From NCBI GenBank assembly GCA_022447275.1, contig JAKVBK010000021.1, positions 1-56,972 of the forward strand: a DNA stretch of 56,972 bases, written 5' to 3'. Shown one piece after another: positions 7,895 to 16,216 of this stretch (positions are counted from its first letter, which is position 1; every line of letters starts with the position of its first letter). The notes below the pieces were generated by a model. It worked only from the letters and a program-made list of their open reading frames with translations, did no database searches and was not told the origin of the DNA. The translations under genes were made by a program, and so were the position numbers. Origin of the DNA: Oceanicola sp. Lineage in GTDB: Bacteria; Pseudomonadota; Alphaproteobacteria; Rhodobacterales; Rhodobacteraceae.

Positions 7895-9049
7895 TTAGCG
7901 GAACATTGGCGGGCGCGCGTCAAGCCACGCGCCGTCCTGCTTGCCCGACTCTGCCACGGCATACACCGCCGCCATCGAGCGCAAGCCGTCCTCTGCCTTT
8001 GGGAACAGGTTGGCGGCCGGATCCATGGGGCGTCCTTCGTATTGGGCCCGGATCGCTTCAGCCAAATCGGTGTAGATATTGGCAAAGGCCAAGGGCATGC
8101 CTTCCGCATGGCCAATGGTCACGCGGGTGGTGCGATCGGCCTCGGGCGACAGATTGGCCTCGCCCCGCTCAATGACCTGAAGGCGTGCGCCAAGGGGCAT
8201 GTAGTACAGCTGGTTGGGGTGTTCTTGGCTCCAGCGCAGGCCGCCGGTTTCCCCGAAGACCTGAATGCCCAGCCCGTGCTGCCGCCCGATCGCAATAGAG
8301 CTGGTCCACAACCGGCCAACAGCGCCGCCATCCATGCGGAAATTCACCATGGCATCATCCTCCAGCACACGCTGGGGCAGGCAGGATACCGTATCCGCCG
8401 ACAGGCGGCTCACCTCTTGGCCGGTGACAAAGCTGGCCATGTGCAGCGCGTGGATGCCGCAATCGGCAAACTGTGCCGAGACACCGGCCTGCGCGGGATC
8501 ATAGCGCCAGCGCACGCGCGGATTGTCGGCATCGGCAGCATCGGCGTGATGGCCATGGGCAAATTCGGCATGCACGAGGCGCACCTTGCCGATATCGCCC
8601 CGTGCGATCATTGCCTTCATGTGGCGCACAAGGGAGTAGCCGGAATAGCCATAGTTGACCGCGCAGATCTTGCCGCTGGCCTGCGCCACCCGGACGATCT
8701 CTTCGCCCTCTTCGACGGTCATGGTCATTGGCTTTTCGCACAGCACATTGAAACCGGCCTCAAGAAACGCCTTGGTGATTTCGAAATGGGTGTTGTTGGG
8801 GGTGGCCACGGTCACCAGATCGATCGCGTCGTCGCGGGCTTTCTCGCCGGCCAGCATGTCTTGCCAGCTGCCATAGGCGCGTTCCCCAAGGCCGAGCTTC
8901 TGGCCATAGGCAATGCCCGCGTCAGGGCGGTGGTCAAGCGCCCCTGCGGTGAATTCAAACAGGCTGTCGAGACCAGCGCCCAACCGATGTGCCGGGCCGA
9001 TCTGGCTGCCTTCACCGCCGCCGATCATACCCCATTTCAATTTCGTCAT
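7895..9049 (-). CDS. Gfo/Idh/MocA-family dehydrogenase, first copy
   Basis: NAD(P)-dependent sugar or inositol dehydrogenase (384 residues). The N-terminal Rossmann fold starts GMIGGGEGSQIGPAH, and the family hallmark EKP follows in NVLCEKPMTMT. The C-terminal half is the substrate-binding beta-sheet domain, with a GIHALHM segment that fits the usual catalytic histidine region. The ATG at 9049 has AAGGCG upstream. It is last in a three-gene minus-strand group next to iolDCB, so a role in oxidising or epimerising an inositol or inosose is likely. Similar enzymes also act on other sugars. It is clearly different from the second copy at 10001-11104. Confidence 0.93.
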   Translation of the reverse strand: MTKLKWGMIGGGEGSQIGPAHRLGAGLDSLFEFTAGALDHRPDAGIAYGQKLGLGERAYGSWQDMLAGEKARDDAIDLVTVATPNNTHFEITKAFLEAGFNVLCEKPMTMTVEEGEEIVRVAQASGKICAVNYGYSGYSLVRHMKAMIARGDIGKVRLVHAEFAHGHHADAADADNPRVRWRYDPAQAGVSAQFADCGIHALHMASFVTGQEVSRLSADTVSCLPQRVLEDDAMVNFRMDGGAVGRLWTSSIAIGRQHGLGIQVFGETGGLRWSQEHPNQLYYMPLGARLQVIERGEANLSPEADRTTRVTIGHAEGMPLAFANIYTDLAEAIRAQYEGRPMDPAANLFPKAEDGLRSMAAVYAVAESGKQDGAWLDARPPMFR

Positions 9050-9097
9050 GACGTTCGCCTTTCGCTGAACGGTAGCTTGCTCCGGGGTGTACCCCGG

Positions 9098-9985
9098 TCA
9101 GAATCCGATGCTTTCAAGATAGGTGCGGTTTGCCTTGGCATCCTCGATCGGGGTGCCGGGAAGGGCCGGGTCGCAATCCTGCTCGACCGTACACCATCCT
9201 TCAAAGCCGGCATCCAGAAGAATCTGGCGTACGGCTGGGAAATCAACATCGCCCTGGCCCAGATTGCAGAAGATGCCCTGCCCACAGGCCTTGTAGAAAT
9301 CTGTGCGGTTGGCCACGACATCGGCCTTCACAACCGGGTCAATGTCTTTGAAGTGCATGTAGCTGATGCGATCGATGTAGCGCTGCATGAATGCGACAGG
9401 ATCAAAGCCTGCGTAGGAATGGTGCCCCGTATCGAAGCAGATTTTCAGGATGCTCTCATCCACCTCATCCAGCAGGCGTTCGAGTTCCGGTTCGAAATCC
9501 ATGAAGCCAGCGGCATGGGCATGAATACCCACGGTCAGCCCGTATTCCTCGGCACCCATCCGGGCGATGGTGGCAAGCCTGTCGCGGAAGGCGGTCCATT
9601 CCGCCTTGTCCATCTGCTCGGCCTCCTCTGCGCGCCCAGCGGTGGGCGCACGGCGCGGTGAGATCGCATCGATCAGCACCAGATGCTCGGCCCCGTGCGA
9701 GACAAGCGCCTTGCAGGTGCGCACGGAGGCATCCATCACGTCGTCCCACTTGGCGGGATCGTGAAAGTCTCGGAACACAACGCCCCCGATGATGCTGAGA
9801 TCATTCTTGGCCAGTTCGTCGGACAAGATTGCCGGGTCTTCGGGCATATAGCCAATCGGGCCCAGCTCAATCCCCTTGTAGCCCGCTTCGGCGCATTGGC
9901 TGAGGACGGATTGCCAGCTTGGATAGGCCGGGTCAGAGGCGAATTCGATGCCCCAGGAGCAGGGCGCATTGCCGATCTTGATCAT
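9098..9985 (-). CDS. TIM-barrel sugar isomerase/epimerase (IolE/IolI type)
   Basis: Protein of the xylose-isomerase-like TIM-barrel family (295 residues), which includes inosose dehydratase (IolE) and inosose isomerase (IolI). It opens MIKIGNAPCSWGIEF. Metal-site segments can be seen: GIELGP, VGIHAHAAGFMDFEPE, CFDTGHHSYAGFDP, SYMHFKDID and WCTVEQDCD. The ATG at 9985 has AAGGGAAG upstream. It sits between two inositol-type dehydrogenase genes and opposite iolDCB, so it probably provides the dehydratase or isomerase step. The opening differs from the IolE proteins I know, so I give no symbol. Confidence 0.92.
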   Translation of the reverse strand: MIKIGNAPCSWGIEFASDPAYPSWQSVLSQCAEAGYKGIELGPIGYMPEDPAILSDELAKNDLSIIGGVVFRDFHDPAKWDDVMDASVRTCKALVSHGAEHLVLIDAISPRRAPTAGRAEEAEQMDKAEWTAFRDRLATIARMGAEEYGLTVGIHAHAAGFMDFEPELERLLDEVDESILKICFDTGHHSYAGFDPVAFMQRYIDRISYMHFKDIDPVVKADVVANRTDFYKACGQGIFCNLGQGDVDFPAVRQILLDAGFEGWCTVEQDCDPALPGTPIEDAKANRTYLESIGF

Positions 9986-10000
9986 GGTTTTGAGCTTCCC

Positions 10001-11104
10001 TTAGTAATCCGCAACCCGGACCCAGGCGTTTTGTGCACTGGACTCGAAGGCTGCGGTGACGATGCGGTTGACTTCGAGGCCTTCCTCGAAGGTCGGCCAG
10101 ATATTTTCCCCCGAGGCAATGGCCGTCAGGAAATCTTTTGCTTCGATGATGATCTGATCCTGATAGCCCGTCCCGTGGCCGGGGCCCTGGCAGAAGGGCA
10201 GATAATCGGGATGGGTGGGCCCTGTCAGGATTTTGCGAAAGCCGCGTTCCTCTTCGGGGCCGTCCATCGTGTAGAGGTGCAGCGCGTTCTGATCCTCTTG
10301 ATCGAAGCGGATTGCCCCCTTGGTGCCGTGAATTTCGTAGGCGTATCCCATCTTGCGGCCGGTTGCGACGCGGCTGAAGAACAGATGGCCCTGCGCGCCG
10401 TTCTCAAAACGACACATCATCTGGGCCTGATCATCATTGGTGACGGCTTGCCCGTCGCGCTGGGCATGGACGGTTTCCACCTGGGCGCAGATCTCAGTGA
10501 TGGGGCCGATCAAGGCACGCGCCCCGTTGATCATATGCGGAGCAAGATCGCCCATCGTGCCATTGGCGCGGCCCTGTGTGCGCCAGGTCGGCGGCAAGGC
10601 GGGGTCTGCAAGGAAATCCTCCGTATGCTCGCCGCGAAACCACGTGACTTTACCGATGCGGCCTTCGGCAATCAGGCGGCGGGCATATTGCGAGGCGGGC
10701 GTGCGGATGTAGTTGAACCCGACCATGTTGATCGCACCGCTGCTGTTGGCGGCGGCCACCATCTGGCGCGAATCTTCGAGGGAGGCGCCGAGGGGCTTTT
10801 CGCAAAACACCGGCTTTCCAAGCGCGAAGGCCGCAAGCGCGATGTCCCGATGCGTGTGCTGGGGCGCGGCAATCACGACGGCATCCACATCACGATCTTC
10901 GACAAGTGTGCGCCAGTCTGATGTGGCGCGGGCGAAACCGAAGGCCTGCTGATAAGCCGTGGCGGAGGCCTCCGACGTGGCGCAAACCATCTCCAGTTCA
11001 GGCCGCAGCGCGGTGTCAAAAAGCGTCGCCACAGAGCCGTAGGCCGCGGCGTGCGCCTTGCCCATATAGCCGCCCCCGACGATCCCTATCCTGATTGGTG
11101 CCAT
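10001..11104 (-). CDS. Gfo/Idh/MocA-family dehydrogenase, second copy
   Basis: NAD(P)-dependent oxidoreductase (367 residues) with Rossmann start IGIVGGGYMGKAHAAAYG and the hallmark EKPLG, followed by the sheet domain. It is first in the minus-strand group, with GGGGAGG upstream of the ATG at 11104. Its promoter region is shared with iolD and contains the LacI-type operator at 11136-11151. Probable role: oxidation of myo- or scyllo-inositol or of a related cyclitol. Having two paralogues in one cluster suggests that two inositol isomers, or forward and reverse steps, are handled; this is inference. Confidence 0.93.
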   Translation of the reverse strand: MAPIRIGIVGGGYMGKAHAAAYGSVATLFDTALRPELEMVCATSEASATAYQQAFGFARATSDWRTLVEDRDVDAVVIAAPQHTHRDIALAAFALGKPVFCEKPLGASLEDSRQMVAAANSSGAINMVGFNYIRTPASQYARRLIAEGRIGKVTWFRGEHTEDFLADPALPPTWRTQGRANGTMGDLAPHMINGARALIGPITEICAQVETVHAQRDGQAVTNDDQAQMMCRFENGAQGHLFFSRVATGRKMGYAYEIHGTKGAIRFDQEDQNALHLYTMDGPEEERGFRKILTGPTHPDYLPFCQGPGHGTGYQDQIIIEAKDFLTAIASGENIWPTFEEGLEVNRIVTAAFESSAQNAWVRVADY

Positions 11105-11135
11105 CGGCCTTGCCTCCCCTGAAAAAAGAACCGAG

Positions 11136-11151
11136 TTGCAACCGGTTGCAA
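11136..11151. promoter_or_regulatory. LacI-type operator between divergent inositol genes
   Basis: TTGCAACCGGTTGCAA is a perfect 16-bp palindrome with a central CG, the classic form of a LacI/GalR-family operator. It lies 32 bp upstream of the second dehydrogenase start (minus strand) and about 85 bp upstream of iolD (plus strand), so one repressor could control both directions. No LacI-family gene is present in the window, so the regulator must be encoded elsewhere. Confidence 0.7.
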
Positions 11152-11235
11152 AGCTGGTATCGTCTAAGGTTCATACGCGTCAACATGCAATGCAATGACG
11201 GCGTGCGATTCCTGCATGATTTCAGGGGGGGAGAC

Positions 11236-13107
11236 ATGGGGCAGCAAGCTCAGACGGTACGGCTTACCACAGCGCAGGCCATTGTCCGGTATCTGGCCAA
11301 TCAGTTCATCGAAATTGACGGCGTCGAGACGCGGATCTGCGGGGGTGGTTTTGGCATCTTCGGCCACGGCAATGTGACCTGTCTTGGCGAGGCGCTCTAC
11401 GAACATCAGGAGGCTCTGCCGCTCTACCGGGGCCAGAACGAGCAAGGCATGGGCTTTGCCGCAGCCGCCTATGCCAAGGCCTATCTGCGCCAACGGTTCA
11501 TGTTCTGCACCGCCTCTGCCGGGCCCGGGACAGCCAATCTACTGACATCTGCCGCGCTGGCCCATGCCAATCGCCTGCCCCTGCTGATGCTGTGCGGCGA
11601 CACTTTCCTGACCCGCCTGCCAGACCCTGTGCTGCAGCAGTTGGAGCATTTCGGCAATCCGACCTACGGCGTGAATGACGCGTTCAAGGCCGTGAGCCGT
11701 TTTTGGGATCGCATCACCCATCCCGCACAGGTGATCCAGTCGCTGCCCGCGGCCTTGGCCACGATGCTGGATCCGGCCGATTGCGGGCCTGCCTTCATCG
11801 GCTTGCCTCAGGACGTGCAGGGCTGGACTTATGATTATCCCGAAGTGTTCTTCGAAAAGCGTGTCCACAGAATTCGCCGTCAGGCCCCTGATGCGCTCGA
11901 GGTGGCCGATGCCGTGGCACTGCTCAAGCAGGCCAGTCGTCCGATGATCATCGCCGGGGGCGGTGTGCAGTATTCCGGCGCGGTCGAGGCGCTGACCAGC
12001 TTTGCAGACAGCACCGGGATCCCGGTTGTCGAAACCATCGCGGGGCGGGCCAATCTGCTCAATGATCATCCGCTCAATATCGGCCCGATCGGCGTGACGG
12101 GCTCAAACTCGGCAAACACGATCGCCGAGGAGGCAGACCTGATCCTGGCCGTCGGCACCCGTCTGCAGGATTTCACCACCGGTTCGTGGACCGCGTTCGC
12201 GCAGGATGCGCAACTGGTCGGGCTCAACGTGGCGCGCCATGATGCGGCCAAGCACATGTCTGCCACTGTGGTGGGCGATGCGCGGCTGGGCCTGGAGGCG
12301 TTGTCTGCAGGGCTGCAAGGCCATGCTGCCCCAGCCACTTGGACGGAGCGGGCGAAAGCTGAGCGCGCCAAGTGGGATGACTATGTTTCCGAAAACACCC
12401 GTGTGGGCAATGGCCCGGCCTCCTATGCGCAGGCCATCGGCGAGGTGAACCGTCTGTGCCATCCGCGTGACCGGGTTGTTGCTGCTGCCGGGGGTCTGCC
12501 CGCTGAGGTGACCGCGAACTGGAAGACCATGGCTGTCGGCACAGTAGACGTGGAATTCGGCTTTTCCTGCATGGGCTATGAGATTGCCGGTGGCTGGGGC
12601 GCGCGCATCGCGCAATCCCAGCGAGAGCCGGAGCGTGACACCATCGTGTTCACCGGAGACGGCTCCTACCTGCTGATGAATTCCGACATCTATTCCAGCG
12701 TTCTCACCGAGATGAAGATGATCGTTCTGGTGCTGGATAACGGCGGATTTGCCGTCATCAACAAGTTGCAAAACAACACGGGCAACGAAAGCTTCAACAA
12801 CCTGATCTCTGATACGCCGACAGCGACGCATCAGGTTGAGGTGGATTTTGCCGCCCATGCGCGCGCCATGGGCGCCGAGGCTGAGACCGTCAGTTCCCCC
12901 GCAGAACTGGAAGCTGCGTTCACGCGGGCGCAGGCCTCAGAGAAAACCTATATCATCGCGATGAAAGTGGATGCCTATGAGGGCTGGACCGCTGAGGGCC
13001 ACGCCTGGTGGGAGGTTGGCACCCCGCATGTGAGCACCTCTGAAAAGGTGCGCGAAGCTCATGTGGATTGGGAATCCACCCGCTCCAGACAGAGGAAGGG
13101 CGTGTGA
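11236..13107 (+). CDS. iolD: Trihydroxycyclohexanedione acylhydrolase (IolD)
   Basis: Thiamine-diphosphate enzyme (623 residues) that hydrolytically opens the ring of 3D-trihydroxycyclohexane-1,2-dione, giving 5-deoxyglucuronate in the inositol pathway. The three ThDP-enzyme domains can be followed: the N-terminal part with the Glu-containing RGQNEQGMGFAA, the central NAD-like domain with IIAGGGVQYSG, and the C-terminal part with the cofactor motif GDGSYLLMNSDIY near residue 475. The ATG at 11236 has GGGGGGAGA upstream; reading further upstream would run into the operator region. It overlaps iolC by one base (TGATG). Confidence 0.96.
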   Translation: MGQQAQTVRLTTAQAIVRYLANQFIEIDGVETRICGGGFGIFGHGNVTCLGEALYEHQEALPLYRGQNEQGMGFAAAAYAKAYLRQRFMFCTASAGPGTANLLTSAALAHANRLPLLMLCGDTFLTRLPDPVLQQLEHFGNPTYGVNDAFKAVSRFWDRITHPAQVIQSLPAALATMLDPADCGPAFIGLPQDVQGWTYDYPEVFFEKRVHRIRRQAPDALEVADAVALLKQASRPMIIAGGGVQYSGAVEALTSFADSTGIPVVETIAGRANLLNDHPLNIGPIGVTGSNSANTIAEEADLILAVGTRLQDFTTGSWTAFAQDAQLVGLNVARHDAAKHMSATVVGDARLGLEALSAGLQGHAAPATWTERAKAERAKWDDYVSENTRVGNGPASYAQAIGEVNRLCHPRDRVVAAAGGLPAEVTANWKTMAVGTVDVEFGFSCMGYEIAGGWGARIAQSQREPERDTIVFTGDGSYLLMNSDIYSSVLTEMKMIVLVLDNGGFAVINKLQNNTGNESFNNLISDTPTATHQVEVDFAAHARAMGAEAETVSSPAELEAAFTRAQASEKTYIIAMKVDAYEGWTAEGHAWWEVGTPHVSTSEKVREAHVDWESTRSRQRKGV

Positions 13108-14084
13108 TGACGGGCCTATTGGACGGGATCCGGCAGAACACCTTCATCATCGTCGGCAGGGCTGGGATAGATCTCTTCACCGATGCAGGTGTGGCCGCCG
13201 AGGATGCGGAAACCGTATCGGTCGGGCTTGGTGGATCATCTGCAAATATCGGTGCGGGCATTTGCAAGCTGGGTGGCAAGGCGGCGCTAGTGACCCGCGT
13301 TTCCGATGACAGTGTGGGCAGCTACTGCATTGGCCAGCTGAAAAAATACGGGGTGGACACGCGCTATGTGAGCCCGGTTGGCGGTGAATATCGCAATTCG
13401 CTGGCATTCTATGAAAGCCGCGTGGAAGGCCACCGCAACGTGATCTATCGCAACGGTGCAGCGGATTTCCAGATGGACATGGATGATGTGGCGGCCGTGG
13501 ATTACGGCGCTTATGGCGCGTTGATCACGGCGGGCACTGTCTTTGCAGCAGAGCCGTCGCGCGCCGCCACATTTGATGCGTTTGCGCGCGCCAAGGCCGC
13601 TGGCCTGCCGATCATCTTTGACGTGGACTATCGCCCCTATAGCTGGCCCTCTGCGGCGGTCGCCGAGGACGTGCTGTCTCGCGCAGCCGAAGTCAGTGAC
13701 ATGATCGTGGGCAATGATGAAGAGTTCGGCTTTATGGCCGGCGGCATCGAAAAGGGGTTGGATAAGGCCCGCAGCCTCGCCAATACGGGCAAGCTTGTCA
13801 TCTACAAGATGGGCGAAAAGGGCGCGATCACCTTCTGGGAGGGCGCGGAAATCCGCACGGGGATTTACCCCGTTGAAGCACTCAAACCCACCGGTGCGGG
13901 CGACAGCTTCATGGCAGGCCTCGTCACCTCTATCGCGGATGGGCACAGCCTGCGCGAAGCCATCCTGCGCGGCTCTGCTTGCGCGTCTGTCACCGTTTCC
14001 CGCCCGGGCTGTGCACCGGCCATGGCGGACAAATCCACACTTGATGCGTTCCTGGCCCGCCATCCCGGCCCGACCGCCGCCTAG
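13107..14084 (+). CDS. iolC: 5-dehydro-2-deoxygluconokinase (IolC)
   Basis: PfkB/ribokinase-type sugar kinase (325 residues) that phosphorylates 2-deoxy-5-keto-gluconate. It shows the N-terminal glycine pair region (VGLGGSSANIGAGICKLGG) and the C-terminal anion-hole and catalytic base motif GAGDSFMAG. The ATG at 13107 shares its first base with the iolD stop and has GAGGAAGGG upstream. This is the short, stand-alone form, without the C-terminal DUF2090 aldolase-like domain seen in longer IolC proteins. That fits the separate aldolase gene three positions along the operon. Confidence 0.96.
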   Translation: MTGLLDGIRQNTFIIVGRAGIDLFTDAGVAAEDAETVSVGLGGSSANIGAGICKLGGKAALVTRVSDDSVGSYCIGQLKKYGVDTRYVSPVGGEYRNSLAFYESRVEGHRNVIYRNGAADFQMDMDDVAAVDYGAYGALITAGTVFAAEPSRAATFDAFARAKAAGLPIIFDVDYRPYSWPSAAVAEDVLSRAAEVSDMIVGNDEEFGFMAGGIEKGLDKARSLANTGKLVIYKMGEKGAITFWEGAEIRTGIYPVEALKPTGAGDSFMAGLVTSIADGHSLREAILRGSACASVTVSRPGCAPAMADKSTLDAFLARHPGPTAA

Positions 14085-14096
14085 GAGGCAGCCCTC

Positions 14097-14936
14097 ATGC
14101 ATATCCCGCCCTATGACAACCTCAACAAGCCGATTGTCGATATCGGCAACAGCACAGTTCCGCTGAACTATTTCAACATCGTCAAGCTGAAAGCCGGTGA
14201 GACGTTCGAGTATTCCGTTCCCGGCTTTGAAACCTGCATCGTTCCCGCAACCGGGTACATTCATGTCACCGTGGACGGCTTCACCGCCAATGATCTTGGC
14301 GGCCGTGGTGTGGATGTCTGGGACGGGGATCCGGAAGGGGTGTATGTCCCCAGCGGACGCCTCGCGAACCTGCGCGCTGTCACGGATACAGAGGTTTTCG
14401 TCGCGGGCGCAAAGTACGACGAGGTGCTGGAGCCCTTTGCGGTTCGAAAGGATGAACTGGACCTTGTCCAGTACGGCTCTGACGACACCAAGACGCACCG
14501 CAAGATCAAACACATTCTGGGCCAGAAACAGGCGGACAAGGTTGGCCGTTTGCTGGTGTCTGAACTGTTCACCGTTGGGGCTGGCGGTTGGTCTGGTTTC
14601 CCGTCGCATAAGCATGACACGGATCGTCTGCCGCTCGAAACGCGCCATGACGAAACCTACAATTTCCGCTTCAAGCCGAACCACGGATCGGGCGTGCAGA
14701 TGTTGCAGCGCGAAGATGGCAAACCGGGGGACGCCTACCACATTGTCGATGGCTCTACGATCTGCCTCGACAATGGCTATCACCCCTGTGCCGTTCTGCC
14801 CGGCTACCAGATGTACTATTTCACCATTCTTGGCGGTCTGTCCCAACGCAGCCTCGTGCAGTATTTCCAGCCCTCCCATGCCGATCAGGTCGAAACGATC
14901 CCCGGCATCAAAGACATGATCGCAAAGTTCAAATGA
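14097..14936 (+). CDS. iolB: 5-deoxy-glucuronate isomerase (IolB)
   Basis: Bicupin isomerase (279 residues) that converts 5-deoxyglucuronate to 2-deoxy-5-keto-gluconate. The metal-binding cupin block is visible near residue 165 as SHKHD, followed by ETRHDETYNF and, later, YHPCAVLPGYQMYYF. A perfect AGGAGG lies 8 nt before the ATG and overlaps the iolC stop region. The stop overlaps the next start as ATGA. Length is normal for the family. Confidence 0.96.
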   Translation: MHIPPYDNLNKPIVDIGNSTVPLNYFNIVKLKAGETFEYSVPGFETCIVPATGYIHVTVDGFTANDLGGRGVDVWDGDPEGVYVPSGRLANLRAVTDTEVFVAGAKYDEVLEPFAVRKDELDLVQYGSDDTKTHRKIKHILGQKQADKVGRLLVSELFTVGAGGWSGFPSHKHDTDRLPLETRHDETYNFRFKPNHGSGVQMLQREDGKPGDAYHIVDGSTICLDNGYHPCAVLPGYQMYYFTILGGLSQRSLVQYFQPSHADQVETIPGIKDMIAKFK

Positions 14937-15763
14937 CCCTCGCTACTCTTCGTGACGTGCTGCAGCCCGCCCTTCAGCAAGGCTATGCTGTCGGTGGCCT
15001 TGTTACGCTGGGCTGGGAAGAGATGCGGGCCTATGTGGCGGCGGCTGAGGCCGAGAATTGCCCCGTGATCCTTCAGGCCGGTCCAAGCTGTCGGGCGCAT
15101 ACGCCCCTGCCTGTGCTGGGCAAGATGTTCCGGCATCTGGCCGAGGGGGCATCTGTGCCTGTGGTGGCGCATCTTGATCACGGCTTCACCTATGACGAAT
15201 GCTCAGAGGCATTCGACAGCGGGTTCAGTTCCTTGATGTTCGATGGGTCACGCAAGCCGCTGGCAGAGAATATCGCCGAGACACGCAAAGTGGTGGATCT
15301 GGCCGCAAGCGGCGGGATTTCCTGCGAGGGCGAGATTGGCTTTGTCGGATATTCAGGTGGCGAGCAATCCACAGGCACCGATCCGGAGGAAGCCGCCGTG
15401 TTCGCCCGCGAGACCGGCGTGGATGCCATGGCGATCTCGGTCGGCAATGTGCATCTTCAGCAGGATCAAAGCGGCGGTCTGGACGAGGCCCGCATTGCGG
15501 CGATCGATGCCCTGACCGACGTGCCACTTGTTATCCACGGTGGGTCCGGTGTGCCTGCGGCGCAGCGCAGGGCGCTGGCCCAAACCACCAGCATCTGCAA
15601 ATTCAATATCGGCACGGAACTGCGGATGGCCTTTGGTATGGCTCTGCGCGAAGCCGTCACCCGCGATCCGGACCGCTTTGACCGGGTCACGATCCTGAAA
15701 GAGACACATGACCCTGTGCTGCAAGCAGCCAGAGACGTTTTGCAAAACCTCTCTGGGCGCTGA
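14933..15763 (+). CDS. iolJ: Class II aldolase, probable IolJ
   Basis: Zinc-dependent class II (fructose-bisphosphate type) aldolase of 276 residues. Metal and active-site blocks are VVAHLDHGFTYDEC near residue 80, CEGEIGFVGYSGGE near 130, ISVGNVH near 165 and VIHGGSG near 200, each typical of the FbaA/GatY/IolJ family. Last in the iolDCB run and translationally coupled to iolB through ATGA, it most likely splits 6-phospho-5-dehydro-2-deoxygluconate into DHAP and malonate semialdehyde. The enzyme that takes malonate semialdehyde further (IolA) is not in the window. Confidence 0.93.
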   Translation: MTLATLRDVLQPALQQGYAVGGLVTLGWEEMRAYVAAAEAENCPVILQAGPSCRAHTPLPVLGKMFRHLAEGASVPVVAHLDHGFTYDECSEAFDSGFSSLMFDGSRKPLAENIAETRKVVDLAASGGISCEGEIGFVGYSGGEQSTGTDPEEAAVFARETGVDAMAISVGNVHLQQDQSGGLDEARIAAIDALTDVPLVIHGGSGVPAAQRRALAQTTSICKFNIGTELRMAFGMALREAVTRDPDRFDRVTILKETHDPVLQAARDVLQNLSGR

Positions 15764-15973
15764 GCGCATTGTGGGGCGCTTGAGCGGACGGTGAGGCGCC
15801 GCTCGGGCGACAGACTCAGTGTGCGCGGGCTGCGCACAGGGGCGGGCCTGCTCTAAAGGCGTGCCGCCAACGGGTCTTTGGCACGGAGATATCCGCGAAA
15901 ACCGGTGCTTGGATAAGGCCAGATTGCGATCCTTTGAAGTCCAGTCGCCTTTATGAGAGCGTTTTCACACCTG

Positions 15974-16013
15974 CAGACAAAAAGGCACTTATGGGGCCTT
16001 AATGTCTGTTTTT
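15974..16013 (+). terminator. Candidate terminator of the iol operon
   Basis: CAGACAAAAAGGC (15974-15986) pairs with GCCTTAATGTCTG (15996-16008), 11 of 13 positions with a two-base internal mismatch, and is followed by TTTTT. The distance of about 210 bp from the aldolase stop is long. An overlapping smaller hairpin, GTCTG-TTTTT-CAGAC (16004-16018), is also possible. Confidence 0.45.
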
Positions 16014-16109
16014 CAGACGAAAATTATACGATTCAAGGGGCGTTCCTATTCTGTCCTGAAATGGGCAAGAATTTAAATCGCGCTGACTGCCAATAAGGCC
16101 AGAAATCGT

Positions 16110-16138
16110 TTGACGCAGCGGCAAGTGCGTCCGTAACC
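16110..16138 (+). promoter_or_regulatory. Candidate promoter of tauA
   Basis: TTGACG (16110-16115) and GTAACC (16133-16138) are separated by 17 bp and lie about 80 bp before the tauA start. The -35 element is good and the -10 is weak, similar to the tRNA-Phe candidate. Motif reading only. Confidence 0.4.
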
Positions 16139-16216
16139 TCTCCCGTGCGAGATGCGGGCTGCATAGAGCGAAACTGTCGGCTGCCCGTTCAGAAAAGACA
16201 GTTCAGGGAGATTATG

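Larger units (their letters stand above)
15764..16216 (+). other. Intergenic region between the iol operon and tauABC
   Basis: 453 bp with no reading frame I can support. It holds a candidate iol terminator (15974-16013) and a candidate tau promoter (16110-16138). The stretch 15960-16080 looks more AT-rich than its surroundings. I looked for paired TauR-type direct repeats and did not see them. Confidence 0.6.

Noticed and set aside
7799-9661. 620-codon plus-strand frame over the first inositol dehydrogenase and the isomerase
   Set aside because: It is antisense to two well-recognised enzymes, has no family motif and no plausible start region.
16004-16018. Small hairpin GTCTG-TTTTT-CAGAC considered as a separate element
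   Set aside because: It overlaps the better stem at 15974-16008, whose T run it uses as a loop; I kept only the longer terminator candidate.
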